Shown one piece after another: positions 25,849-34,505 of a stretch of 64,000 nucleotides of DNA (its first letter is position 1; each line of letters begins with the position of its first letter). A program made the translations under genes and the position numbers. The notes under the pieces were generated by a model. That model saw nothing but the letters and a program-made list of their open reading frames with translations. It had not been told where the DNA came from and did no database searches. Origin of the DNA: Kushneria indalinina DSM 14324 (GTDB lineage: Bacteria > Pseudomonadota > Gammaproteobacteria > Pseudomonadales > Halomonadaceae); assembly GCF_003385845.1 (NCBI RefSeq), contig NZ_QRDJ01000007.1, positions 186,001 through 250,000 on the forward strand, given 5' to 3'.

Positions 25849-27195
25849 ATGTCAGAACACATCAATAGTCCGCCGCCATCACTGGAAGCGTTGATTCATG
25901 GCTTCATGCATGACCGTTTTCAGACCAAAACGGAAAAGCTAGCGCCGGATGACCCCGTCTATCTCAAACTGCAACAGCAGTTCGAGCCGCAGACCTGGCT
26001 TGCCGACGCTGCACATCGTGTCAGCCAGCTCCAGGTCGTGACCCATTCGCTCAAGGCGATTCATCCCGACGCCAAGGGCACCAACCTGTACGTCGAGCCC
26101 GGTCAGCTCAAGCGCAACGAGCTGGTCGGCAGCCATTGTCTGCCTGCCGATTTCGACGGCGATGTGGTCGGCAATGCGGCCGCTCTGGATGTTTACAAGT
26201 TCCTGAAACTGCAGTGGGAGGGGCGCTCTCTGCTGGAGCGAGCCCTCGAAGGTGACCAAGCACTGATCGAGGCGCTCAGTGATGACCGCGCCGAAGCCCA
26301 GTCCTGGGTGCAGGCCTTTGCCAATATCGTCGAGCCCAAGGGCACGCCGAGTTCCCACGCCCGCGGCAAACAGTTGTACTGGCTGGTCGGTGATGAGCCA
26401 GGCGATAACGCCAATTACCACCTGCTCGCACCGCTTTATGCCACCGCGCTGGCGCATCCATTTCACGCACGAGTGAGCGAGGCACGCTTTGGCGAACACG
26501 CCAAAACCGGGCGCAAGGCGCGACGAGACAATGCGGCGTTTGAAGGCGGCTATGCCGACTACCTCAATCTGGCCGTTCAGAAGTTCGGCGGCACCAAGCC
26601 GCAGAATATCTCCCAGCTCAACAGCGAGCGCGGCGGCCAGAACTATCTGCTCGCTTCACTGCCGCCCCACTGGCAGTCGCGCGACGTCTATCCACCCATG
26701 CGCGATGCGCTTCAGACCTTCGGCCGGCGTCAGGAAGTACGGCGCACGCTCGATGATCTGAAGCGATTTCTCGAATCCGACCCCGCCGCCAACAGGCACA
26801 CGCGCGATCGGCGCGATGACCTGACGGCCATGCTGGTCGATGAGCTGATGCTGTTCATCTTCGACATTCACTCGGTGCCAGCGGGCTGGACGACCGATGA
26901 GCGCTGTCAGTTGGCGGCGGAGGAGCAGTACTGGCTCGATCCGAGGCGCGCGGAACTCGATGCAGAATTCGCCGAGGCGCGGCGTCAGTCCGATTGGCAT
27001 GACAAGATCAGCGCGCGCGCCGCCCAGTGGCTCAATCGCACGCTCAACCGTGATAGCCCGCTCAATCTCGGTGACGTCGAGCATGAACACTGGAAAGGGC
27101 GATTCGACAGCGTACTCAAAAGCTTTCGCCGCCAGCTTGATGACCTGCAGGACACGCTGCGCGATGACGACGAAGACGAAGGAGCCGCGGCATGA
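25849..27195 (+). CDS. csy1: Csy1 (Cas8f), large subunit of the I-F Cascade
   Basis: 448-aa Csy1/Cas8f, the PAM-recognising subunit that pairs with Csy2 at the 5' handle of crRNA. Recognised segments: AHRVSQLQVVTHSLKAIHPDAKGTNLYV, LVGSHCLPADFDGDVVGNAAALDVYKFL, KQLYWLVGD, and GGTKPQNISQLNSERGGQNYLL near the middle. GGGGGAG precedes the ATG. It lies 27 bp after cas2-3 and its stop overlaps csy2 by four bases. Length is in the family's usual range (~430 aa). Confidence 0.95.
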   Translation: MSEHINSPPPSLEALIHGFMHDRFQTKTEKLAPDDPVYLKLQQQFEPQTWLADAAHRVSQLQVVTHSLKAIHPDAKGTNLYVEPGQLKRNELVGSHCLPADFDGDVVGNAAALDVYKFLKLQWEGRSLLERALEGDQALIEALSDDRAEAQSWVQAFANIVEPKGTPSSHARGKQLYWLVGDEPGDNANYHLLAPLYATALAHPFHARVSEARFGEHAKTGRKARRDNAAFEGGYADYLNLAVQKFGGTKPQNISQLNSERGGQNYLLASLPPHWQSRDVYPPMRDALQTFGRRQEVRRTLDDLKRFLESDPAANRHTRDRRDDLTAMLVDELMLFIFDIHSVPAGWTTDERCQLAAEEQYWLDPRRAELDAEFAEARRQSDWHDKISARAAQWLNRTLNRDSPLNLGDVEHEHWKGRFDSVLKSFRRQLDDLQDTLRDDDEDEGAAA

Positions 27196-28184
27196 TCGAT
27201 TCCACACCGCATCTGCTCGTGCTACCGCGGCTGCGCATCCAGAACGCCAACGCCATCTCGAGCTCGATGACCTGGGGCTTTCCCGCCATGAGCGCCTTCA
27301 TGGGCGGCGTTCAGGCGCTGGAGCGCAACCTGCCCGACGACATTCGAGTGGTCTTCGACGGCGTTGGCGTGGTGTGTCATCACATCGAGCCGCAGGTCAC
27401 CGAGGGCGGTTTTACCCGAGCGTTTCATCTCACCCGCAACCCGGTGGATAAAGCCGGTAATACGGCCGCCATCGTCGAAGAAGGGCGCGCCCATCTGGAC
27501 GTGACGCTACTGATCGGCATCGAGTCCGATGGTGATGATCTGGGCAGCGCCGAGCGCCGCCGGACCATCGCTTGCCAGCTGTTCGAGCAGGTGCAGGGCA
27601 TGCGCATTGCCGGCGGCAGTGTCATGCCGCCGCTGAATGCGTCGAGCCGGCAGCGCCCCGAACTGATCACCTTCGATGCCGATGAAGCGCAGCGCGCCAA
27701 ACAGTGGCGCCGGCTCAAGCGCCGGCTGCTGCCTGGCTTTGCGCTGGTGCTGCGCGATGACTACCTGACCGAGCACACCGCAACGCTCCAGGCCAAGGAC
27801 GACAGCGCCACGGCGCTGGACGCCTGGCTCGATCTCTGCCGGCTCAACCACGAGTGCCAAGTCGACACCCAGCAGGATAGAGAAGGCCGGACGAAAGAGG
27901 TGGCGACGTGGGAAATCCGCCGCCCCTACCCCGGCTGGCTGGTGCCGATTCCGGTCGGCTACGGCGCCATTTCCGACCTGTTCGAGCCCGGCGAAGTCGC
28001 CAACGCCCGCGACCCGAGCGTGCCGTTCCAGTTCGTCGAAAGCCTCTATTCCATCGGTGAGTGGGTCAGCCCGCATCGCCTGCGAAGCCCCGATGCGCTG
28101 CTCTGGTTCGTCGACAACGACCTCGAGCGCGGCATCTACCGCCTTACCAACGACTACGCCCTGACCCACTCGACAAACGACTGA
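27192..28184 (+). CDS. csy2: Csy2 (Cas5f) subunit of the I-F Cascade
   Basis: 330-aa Csy2/Cas5f, which holds the crRNA 5' handle with Csy1. The N-terminal [38 protein letters not shown] is the family hallmark; [32 protein letters not shown] and [27 protein letters not shown] are also typical. Translationally coupled to csy1 by an ATGA overlap; csy3 follows 17 bp later. Confidence 0.95.
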   Translation: MIDSTPHLLVLPRLRIQNANAISSSMTWGFPAMSAFMGGVQALERNLPDDIRVVFDGVGVVCHHIEPQVTEGGFTRAFHLTRNPVDKAGNTAAIVEEGRAHLDVTLLIGIESDGDDLGSAERRRTIACQLFEQVQGMRIAGGSVMPPLNASSRQRPELITFDADEAQRAKQWRRLKRRLLPGFALVLRDDYLTEHTATLQAKDDSATALDAWLDLCRLNHECQVDTQQDREGRTKEVATWEIRRPYPGWLVPIPVGYGAISDLFEPGEVANARDPSVPFQFVESLYSIGEWVSPHRLRSPDALLWFVDNDLERGIYRLTNDYALTHSTND

Positions 28185-28201
28185 TCATCAAGGAGAACAC
28201 C

Positions 28202-29236
28202 ATGGCCAAGAACGACGTCCTCAAGACCGCTTCCGTCCTCGCCTTCGAGCGCAAGCTCGACCCCTCTGATGCGCTGCTGAGCGCCGGTTCGTGGGACGCG
28301 CGAGATCAGGTTCAGACGTGGCCCGGCATTCCGGTTCGCGAGAAATCCGTACGCGGCACCATCTCCAACCGCCTGAAGACGAAGGATCAGGACCCGGCCA
28401 AACTCGACGCCGCGATTGAAAATCCCAACCTGCAGACGGTGGACGTCGCCGCCCTGCCCCATGACGCCGATACGCTGGCGGTGCGCTTTACGCTGCGTGT
28501 GCTTGCCGGCGCGGGTAACCCCTCCGCCTGCAACAACGCTGCGTATCAGCAGAAGCTCAAGCAGACGGTCAGTGGCTACGTCAGCGAGCAGGGCTTTAGC
28601 GAGCTGGCGCACCGCTACGCCTGCAACCTCGCCAACGGCCGCTTCCTCTGGCGCAATCGCATGGGGGCCGAACAGATTGAAGTCGTCGTCAGCCAGATGA
28701 AGCAGGGCCAGCCAGAAAAAAGCTGGACGTTCGATGCGCTCGAGCACTCGACGCGTGATTTCGCCGGCACCGACCAGACGCGTGAGCTGGGCGAGACCAT
28801 CGCTGCGGCGCTGGCCGGTGAGCAGTACCTGCTGCTGGACGTAGTGGCCTTTGCCCGTGTAGGCGCCGGTCAGGAGGTCTTCCCGTCACAGGAACTGATC
28901 CTGGATCGTTCGCGCGGCGACAAAAGCAAAACGCTCTATCAAATCGGCGACGACAGAAATGCCGCCATCCATTCCCAGAAGCTGGGCAATGCCCTGCGCA
29001 CCATCGACACCTGGTACCCGACGCCGGAAGACGGCAGCGAACTCGGGCCTATTGCAGTGGAGCCCTACGGCTCGGTCACCACGCAGGGCGCCGCCTACCG
29101 CCAGCCGAAGCAGAAAGTGGATTTCTACAATCTGCTGGATAACTGGCTGTTGAAGGATCAGGTGCCCGCCACCGAGAATCAGCACTTCGTGATGGCGACC
29201 CTGATTCGCGGCGGCGTCTTCGGCGATGCGGGGTGA
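28202..29236 (+). CDS. csy3: Csy3 (Cas7f) backbone subunit of the I-F Cascade
   Basis: 344-aa Csy3/Cas7f; six copies coat the spacer part of crRNA. The family start ([20 protein letters not shown]) and end regions ([35 protein letters not shown]) are clear. The ATG at 28202 is chosen because AAGGAG lies eight bases upstream; the open frame extends further 5' but only over csy2. cas6f begins three bases after the stop. Confidence 0.96.
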   Translation: MAKNDVLKTASVLAFERKLDPSDALLSAGSWDARDQVQTWPGIPVREKSVRGTISNRLKTKDQDPAKLDAAIENPNLQTVDVAALPHDADTLAVRFTLRVLAGAGNPSACNNAAYQQKLKQTVSGYVSEQGFSELAHRYACNLANGRFLWRNRMGAEQIEVVVSQMKQGQPEKSWTFDALEHSTRDFAGTDQTRELGETIAAALAGEQYLLLDVVAFARVGAGQEVFPSQELILDRSRGDKSKTLYQIGDDRNAAIHSQKLGNALRTIDTWYPTPEDGSELGPIAVEPYGSVTTQGAAYRQPKQKVDFYNLLDNWLLKDQVPATENQHFVMATLIRGGVFGDAG

Positions 29237-29239
29237 GGC

Positions 29240-29809
29240 ATGGATCACTATCTCGATCTTCGGCTGCGCCCCGACCCGGACTTTCCCCCATCCATGCTGA
29301 TGGGGGCGCTCTACGCCAAACTGCACCGTGCGCTGTTCGACCTTCAGGCCGAGGATATCGGCGTGAGCTTTCCTGACCACAGGACCGGCGTGAACGCGCG
29401 TACGCCCGGCGATCGCCTTCGCCTCCACGGAAAGAAGGACCGGCTCGAACAGCTGATGGCACTGCCATGGCTGGCCGGTCTGAGCGAGCTTGTCGAACAC
29501 GGTGGCATTACGTCCGTGCCGGAGAGCGCACAGCACCGGGTGGTTCAGCGGCGGCAGTTCAATACCGGCAGTCCCAGTCGCGCCAGACGCTACGCTCGCC
29601 GCCATGACGTGTCGGAGGCCGAGGCACAGCAATTGATGAGCGCCCCCGCCGAGCGACGCATCGAACTGCCGTTTGTGCAGATCGCCAGCCGCTCCACGGG
29701 CGAACGCTTCGCGCTGTTTATCGAGCATGGCCAGCTGCAGTCGAACCCCGCCTCGGGACGCTTCAACCAGTATGGGCTAAGCCGGGAAGCCACCATCCCC
29801 TGGTTTTAA
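29240..29809 (+). CDS. cas6f: Cas6f (Csy4) crRNA-processing endonuclease
   Basis: 189 aa, the usual size of Csy4. It cuts the repeat transcript at the 3' base of the CTGCC/GGCAG hairpin and stays bound to it. The catalytic residues known from the Pseudomonas enzyme are in place: His29 (KLHRALF), a Ser in QIASRSTGERF (~150) and a Tyr in RFNQYGLS (~177). An Arg-rich helix (RQFNTGSPSRARRYARR, ~107-123) is positioned to bind the stem. GGGTGAGGC precedes the ATG. Last cas gene; a stem-loop and leader 2 follow. Confidence 0.96.
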   Translation: MDHYLDLRLRPDPDFPPSMLMGALYAKLHRALFDLQAEDIGVSFPDHRTGVNARTPGDRLRLHGKKDRLEQLMALPWLAGLSELVEHGGITSVPESAQHRVVQRRQFNTGSPSRARRYARRHDVSEAEAQQLMSAPAERRIELPFVQIASRSTGERFALFIEHGQLQSNPASGRFNQYGLSREATIPWF

Positions 29810-29814
29810 CCCTT

Positions 29815-29845
29815 TTTTGCGGGCGCCATAACGGCGCTCGCAAAA
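29815..29845 (+). terminator. Stem-loop after cas6f
   Basis: Thirteen-base arms TTTTGCGGGCGCC and GGCGCTCGCAAAA with an ATAAC loop and one mismatch, six bases after the cas6f stop. The T-run precedes the stem on the plus strand instead of following it, so it is not a classical terminator; it may still end or protect the cas mRNA ahead of array 2. Confidence 0.45.
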
Positions 29846-29939
29846 TCAATGGCTTATGGAGACGCGATAAAAAAGGGTATATTGAGGTGAATATGCCGAA
29901 AGCTATTTAAAAACATACGCTTGAGCGCATTATGCGCTA
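29846..29939 (+). promoter_or_regulatory. Leader of CRISPR array 2
   Basis: A/T-rich stretch directly before the first repeat (GATAAAAAAGGGTATATTG, GCTATTTAAAAACATACG). It shares with leader 1 a CT[A/C]TTTAAAAA[CT] segment and the final CTA next to the repeat, but otherwise differs. It should hold the array promoter and integration signals. Confidence 0.75.
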
Positions 29940-31046
29940 GTTCGCTGCCGCCCAGGCAGCTCAGAAATGGATAACGTCATTCGTGTACCCGATAGTAGGG
30001 TTCGCTGCCGCCCAGGCAGCTCAGAAACGCTCAAGGCCGAACAGCTCATCGCTATGCGTGTTCGCTGCCGCCCAGGCAGCTCAGAAATGCTCATCGCTGA
30101 TGACGTGGAATCGCAGAAGGTTCGCTGCCGCCCAGGCAGCTCAGAAAATCGGCAGCTGGGCGTAAGTCATGACGATCGAGTTCGCTGCCGCCCAGGCAGC
30201 TCAGAAACGATCGAATGCATAGGTGCCGCCGCTGTTTTGGTTCGCTGCCGCCCAGGCAGCTCAGAAATTGGTGCAGCGGTCGCGCACGCTCTCCGGCATG
30301 TTCGCTGCCGCCCAGGCAGCTCAGAAAAGCAGGGCGATGCCGGTGCGCGATCCCAGCAAGTTCGCTGCCGCCCAGGCAGCTCAGAAAATCTCGCATGTAA
30401 GATGACGGCCAGACAAAGAGTTCGCTGCCGCCCAGGCAGCTCAGAAAGATATGGTTGGGGAAGTGTTGCTCTAGTGCTTGTTCGCTGCCGCCCAGGCAGC
30501 TCAGAAATAGCTCAATGCGCGTTCCGCGCGGCAGATACGGTTCGCTGCCGCCCAGGCAGCTCAGAAAACGATTTCTGTTCCTTCTGGTTCTTCTCTCGAG
30601 TTCGCTGCCGCCCAGGCAGCTCAGAAAAATGGGGCCGAGCTGCACTTTTTGGGCACCAAGTTCGCTGCCGCCCAGGCAGCTCAGAAAACGTATCGATCCA
30701 ACCCCGAGGCCGAGGTGCCGTTCGCTGCCGCCCAGGCAGCTCAGAAAATTGATACAATCAAGGCACATTACAGACCAAAGTTCGCTGCCGCCTAGGCAGC
30801 TCAGAAAAATACGTCACCATGCGGCCTGCAGTATCACGAGTTCGCTGCCGCCCAGGCAGCTCAGAAAAATTCTGGCAGTTGTCATCATAGCATCAGATTG
30901 TTCGCTGCCGCCCAGGCAGCTCAGAAATGGCGCAGAACAAGCGCAACGAGCGATTCACGTTGGCTGCCGCCCAGGCAGCTCAGAAATGCGCGATGACATC
31001 GAGCAAACCATGACGCTGGTTGGATGCCGCACAGGCAGCGCGGAAA
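29940..31046 (+). CRISPR. Type I-F CRISPR array 2 (19 repeats)
   Basis: Same 28-base repeat as array 1, now on the plus strand (GTTCGCTGCC...CTCAGAAA). Seventeen repeats start every 60 bases from 29940 to 30900. An 18th at 30959 has one mismatch (GTTGG) after a 31-base spacer, and the last at 31019 is degenerate (five mismatches). Decay at the right end places the leader at the left, beside cas6f. The repeat at 30780 carries the same loop change (CCCAGG to CCTAGG) as 11 repeats of array 1. Transcription is rightward, toward the HD-GYP gene. Spacer targets were not identified. Confidence 0.98.
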
Positions 31047-31200
31047 CTGCCGCCTTTTTCTGCCCGGTATCTTTCCAAGAGTATTGCCCTCCTGGCCTTC
31101 AAGTCATCGCGCTAATCTAAATTAATCTGCTCTGCTGCCGATACTAACGTCACGATTACGCTATTGAGTCGCGCACTACTTATATTGAGCAGGCCTTTCG

Positions 31201-32919
31201 ATGGAAAGTTTGGCGTCGGAAACATCACCCCAGATCGAAATTCACGATACCGAGCAGATCGCCAGCGTCGTGGAGGCACTGAGCTATCACACCCATGCGC
31301 TGTCGATCAGCGTAGAGGCGTCCTCGGTCTCCCGTCCGGTGACGCTGCGCGGGCTGGATCATGAGCGCCGGGTCCTGTCACTTTCCCTGCTCGATGCCCA
31401 GAGCCTTGATGCCGCCGAGCTGGTCAATCAGCCACTGACACTCAGCGCCGAAGGCGATACCGAGACGCTGCTTTTTGAGGGCATGGTGGCACTTGAGGTG
31501 GTGCGCAATAACGACCGCCTCGAGATACGCAGCTCGCTGCCAGGGACGCTTCATACCACCTCCAAGCGCAACAGTACGCGCGTGTTTCTTTTGGAGGGTA
31601 TGCAGGTCAAAACCGGTATAACCCTGTATGAAAACCAGCCGCCCATCATCGGGCGGCTGCGCAATCTTTCCATTGGCGGGGCACTGCTGGAAGTGCCTCT
31701 GGCCAACAGCGCGCCGCTGAAAACCGATGAGTTCATGGCCCAACTCGAACTCTCCTTTCCCAACGGGGAAGTGTTCACCACGATGGGCCAGATTCGTCAC
31801 GTCAACCCGGCCGGGCGTTCGCACTTCGCCGCCATTGGCGTGATCTTCATCAACACGGACCGCGCGCACGAGCAGCGCCTGATATATCTGGTCAACGAGA
31901 CCGAGCGCGAAACGGCCTATCGCACCGGTGAGGGCGGGCGCATGAGCTTCCCGTCGCCGCTCTACTCTTCCAGTGACCCCGGCTACAGGCGCAACGCGAA
32001 GCGACAAAAGTCCGAAGAAGCTCCCATGGTGGGCACCCTGCTTGAGGTAGCCCGCCAGCTGCATATCTTTTTGCTGGCCCTTCAGAACCAGCGCCCGCTG
32101 CCAGCGAACTGTCTGTTTGATAGTGCCGATATATTACTGACGCTTTTGAACAAGCAGCGCCAGAATCTTTTTTACGCCCTGCACTGCCTGCACCAGCAGC
32201 CAACCTGGGTGCAGCACTCGCTGAACGTGGCCGTGCGGCTGGGAGATCTGGTGTTGAGCGAATCCGATCACGCCCCTCGGGCTCGTGAGGTGGTAATCGC
32301 CGCGCTGGTCCATGACATGGGCAAGCCGATGCTGATCGACGATACGCTGCCCTCGATTGAAGGCACGCTCGATATCCGCCAGCGCGATTACCTGCGCCGC
32401 CATGTGCCCGTACTGATGGAAGCGCTTGAGGGTATTGACTGGCTCGCACCGGCCATGCGCCATGACGTGATCCAGTGTATCAACGAACGTCTGGACGGCA
32501 GCGGCTATCCGCAGGGTTGCAAGGGAGACGCGCTTTCCCCCATCGCGCGCATGGCGGCCGTGGTCGATACCGTGGATGCCATGACACGCGCACGGGGCGG
32601 TCGGCGCGGCAAAACGGCCATCGAGGCTTACCGCTATCTCTATCACCGCCCCGAGTGCTTCGACAAGCAGTGGGTGACGCGCTATATCCAGCGTCACGGT
32701 TTTTACCCGATCGGCAGCCTGGTGAAGTTTTCAGGGGGCTTTCTGGCCTGGGTCATGGAGCTGGATGACAGCGGCCAGCCACGCCGCGTACGCGTGGTGC
32801 GCAACCTGAAACGCGAAGATCGCACCATGAATGACATTCTGAGCCGGGTCGACTTTGCCCAGCTGGGGACGCTGGAAAGCCTGATGCGCCCCGAAGGCTT
32901 TGGCCTGGCGCCCTACTGA
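31201..32919 (+). CDS. PilZ and HD-GYP domain cyclic-di-GMP protein
   Basis: 572 aa. N-terminal YcgR-like domain (~15-115), then PilZ with the cyclic-di-GMP-binding motifs RNSTR (123-127, RxxxR) and NLSIGG (155-160), then an HD-GYP domain (~300-510). The HD pair is in ALVHDMGK (371-375) and the GYP in DGSGYP (432-437). Unlike canonical domains, which read HHExxDGxGYP, this one reads INERLDGSGYP: the two metal-ligand His are Ile and Asn. It may therefore bind cyclic-di-GMP through PilZ but be weak or inactive as a phosphodiesterase. It is likely to affect motility or attachment. It starts 155 bp after array 2; AGCAGG is the nearest ribosome site. Confidence 0.85.
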   Translation: MESLASETSPQIEIHDTEQIASVVEALSYHTHALSISVEASSVSRPVTLRGLDHERRVLSLSLLDAQSLDAAELVNQPLTLSAEGDTETLLFEGMVALEVVRNNDRLEIRSSLPGTLHTTSKRNSTRVFLLEGMQVKTGITLYENQPPIIGRLRNLSIGGALLEVPLANSAPLKTDEFMAQLELSFPNGEVFTTMGQIRHVNPAGRSHFAAIGVIFINTDRAHEQRLIYLVNETERETAYRTGEGGRMSFPSPLYSSSDPGYRRNAKRQKSEEAPMVGTLLEVARQLHIFLLALQNQRPLPANCLFDSADILLTLLNKQRQNLFYALHCLHQQPTWVQHSLNVAVRLGDLVLSESDHAPRAREVVIAALVHDMGKPMLIDDTLPSIEGTLDIRQRDYLRRHVPVLMEALEGIDWLAPAMRHDVIQCINERLDGSGYPQGCKGDALSPIARMAAVVDTVDAMTRARGGRRGKTAIEAYRYLYHRPECFDKQWVTRYIQRHGFYPIGSLVKFSGGFLAWVMELDDSGQPRRVRVVRNLKREDRTMNDILSRVDFAQLGTLESLMRPEGFGLAPY

Positions 32920-32924
32920 AACGC

Positions 32925-33827
32925 TCAGCCGCGTTCGAGTACGACCGGCGGCGTCAGGGGCTGGGCGAGGAAGCGGTCGCGCAGCCAGCTGCCGGCCACG
33001 CCCAGCCCGCGACTGGCATGCCAGCCCAGCTCGAGTGCGACCCAGCGCTCAAGCGCCGGTGCGGTCAGCGTGACCAGTGACGGGCGCGCCGGCGAGGCCG
33101 CAATCACGTGATCGGACATCAGCGTCCAGCCCACCCCGTGCTTGACCAGCTCCAGCATCACGAAGTGGCTTTCCACCCACCACACATCCGCGCCCACGCG
33201 CTCGGCCAGCCGCGAACCGGGCTGGCCGCGGGTGGCCACGATCAGCTGGCGATGCTGTCGCAGCGCCTCGGGGGTCACGCTTGCCTCATCCGTCAGCGGG
33301 TGCGTCCGACCACACACCAGCCGCAGCGGTACGCGCCCCAGCGGGCGGGTCTCGAGCGCCGGAAACAGGGGCTGCGGGCGGCAGATCACGCCCAGATCCG
33401 CCTGACCCGACTCCAGCATGCGCCCGACATCCTCCAGCAGGGGGAAGTGCATCTCTACCTCCACGCTCGGGAACTGCCGGGCAAAATCCTGCATCAGTCC
33501 GCCGATCAGGTGCTCGGGATAAAACTCGTCGATGGCCAGGCTCAGACGCGGCTCGATATGGGCTTCCAGCCGGCGCGCCACGCCCAGAAAGCGCTCGCGC
33601 CGGGCCAGTACGCCTCTCGCCTCTTCCACCATGCGCACGCCACTTTCGGTGAGCACCGGCAGGCGGGCGCTGCGATCAAAGAGCGTCAGGCCCAGATCCA
33701 GCTCCAGATTGGCCACGTGGGTACTGACCAGCGACTGCGCCTTGCCAAGGCGGCGCGCCGCGGCCGAGAACGATCCGGTTTCGGCGGTGGCAACAAGGGC
33801 ATTGAGCTGTTCCAGCGTCGGGGTCAT
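32925..33827 (-). CDS. LysR-family regulator of the adjacent PACE efflux gene
   Basis: 300-aa LysR-type regulator: winged-helix domain (MTPTLEQLNALVATAETGSFSAAARRLGKAQSLVSTHVANLE) and an effector-binding periplasmic-protein-like domain (from ~90). The ATG at 33827 is chosen because it gives the usual LysR start; the frame is open further upstream. It is divergent from the PACE gene across 124 bp, the arrangement of the AceR/AceI pair, so it probably activates that gene. Its stop is five bases from the HD-GYP stop (convergent). Confidence 0.88.
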   Translation of the reverse strand: MTPTLEQLNALVATAETGSFSAAARRLGKAQSLVSTHVANLELDLGLTLFDRSARLPVLTESGVRMVEEARGVLARRERFLGVARRLEAHIEPRLSLAIDEFYPEHLIGGLMQDFARQFPSVEVEMHFPLLEDVGRMLESGQADLGVICRPQPLFPALETRPLGRVPLRLVCGRTHPLTDEASVTPEALRQHRQLIVATRGQPGSRLAERVGADVWWVESHFVMLELVKHGVGWTLMSDHVIAASPARPSLVTLTAPALERWVALELGWHASRGLGVAGSWLRDRFLAQPLTPPVVLERG

Positions 33828-33864
33828 CGCAGGCTCTACACAATGAAAGAAATCGATCGAAGAT

Positions 33865-33883
33865 CCATCTGCAAAACAGATGG
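33865..33883. promoter_or_regulatory. LysR-type binding box
   Basis: Perfect 7-5-7 palindrome CCATCTG-CAAAA-CAGATGG containing the ATC-N9-GAT form of the LysR T-N11-A box. It lies between the divergent LysR and PACE genes, 38 bp upstream of the regulator start. Confidence 0.7.
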
Positions 33884-33951
33884 GTTCCAACTTGGTTTTG
33901 GCACTTTCATGAATGATAGTGCGCAGCATCACTTACCGGAAGCTCGACACC

Positions 33952-34401
33952 ATGCGCACCACCCTTGATCGCATTCGCCACACGCTGATGTTTGAAATCA
34001 TCGGCCTTTTGATCGTCATGCCGCTGGGGCACCTGCTCTTTTCACTAAGCATCAGCCACATGGGCATGGTCGGCGTGATCAGCGCCGTGGTCGCCACGAT
34101 CTGGAACTACGTCTACAACCTGGGCGTGGATCACGCGCTGAAGCGCCTGCGCGGCCATGTGCACAAGAACGTGTTCATGCGCGTCATTCACGCCATCTGC
34201 TTTGAACTGGGCCTGATCTGCGTGCTGCTGCCACTGATTGCCCTTTATCTGGGCCAGACCCTGGCCGAGGCCGCACCGCTGGTCACCTCGCTGGCGCTCT
34301 TTTATGTGGTCTACGCCTTTGTCTTTAACTGGGTCTATGACGTGGTCTTTCCGATTCCGGACAGCCCGGCACGCGGCGAGGCGCCAACAAACCGGGCCTG
34401 A
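33952..34401 (+). CDS. PACE-family multidrug/biocide efflux protein
   Basis: 149 aa with four transmembrane helices arranged as two bacterial transmembrane pair (BTP) units. Conserved PACE motifs appear twice: RIRHTLMFE and RVIHAICFE at the start of helices 1 and 3, and WNYVYN and FNWVYDVVFP at helices 2 and 4. The Glu of the first RxxHxxxFE motif is the proton-coupling residue in AceI. Family members export chlorhexidine, acriflavine or short diamines such as cadaverine. The ATG at 33952 is used; the longer open frame has no ribosome site. Likely controlled by the divergent LysR protein. Confidence 0.88.
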   Translation: MRTTLDRIRHTLMFEIIGLLIVMPLGHLLFSLSISHMGMVGVISAVVATIWNYVYNLGVDHALKRLRGHVHKNVFMRVIHAICFELGLICVLLPLIALYLGQTLAEAAPLVTSLALFYVVYAFVFNWVYDVVFPIPDSPARGEAPTNRA

Positions 34402-34440
34402 GGATGCAGGGACCGTGACTGGACAGGGACGATTGACGAA

Positions 34441-34459
34441 AATGTTATAAAATAACATT
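34441..34459. promoter_or_regulatory. Zur box
   Basis: Perfect 8-3-8 palindrome AATGTTAT-AAA-ATAACATT. This closely follows the gammaproteobacterial Zur consensus (a GTTATA/TATAAC core flanked by AAT and ATT). It ends 46 bp before the COG0523 start codon, at promoter distance. Confidence 0.8.
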
Positions 34460-34505
34460 ATTAGCCATCGGCGCTGGCCGCCCCTCGCATCCTTCAGGCA
34501 ATGAC

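Noticed and set aside
29967-31120. Repeat-protein frames through array 2 (up to 261 codons)
   Set aside because: Same reason; the array is clearly CRISPR, with canonical I-F repeats and 32-base spacers.
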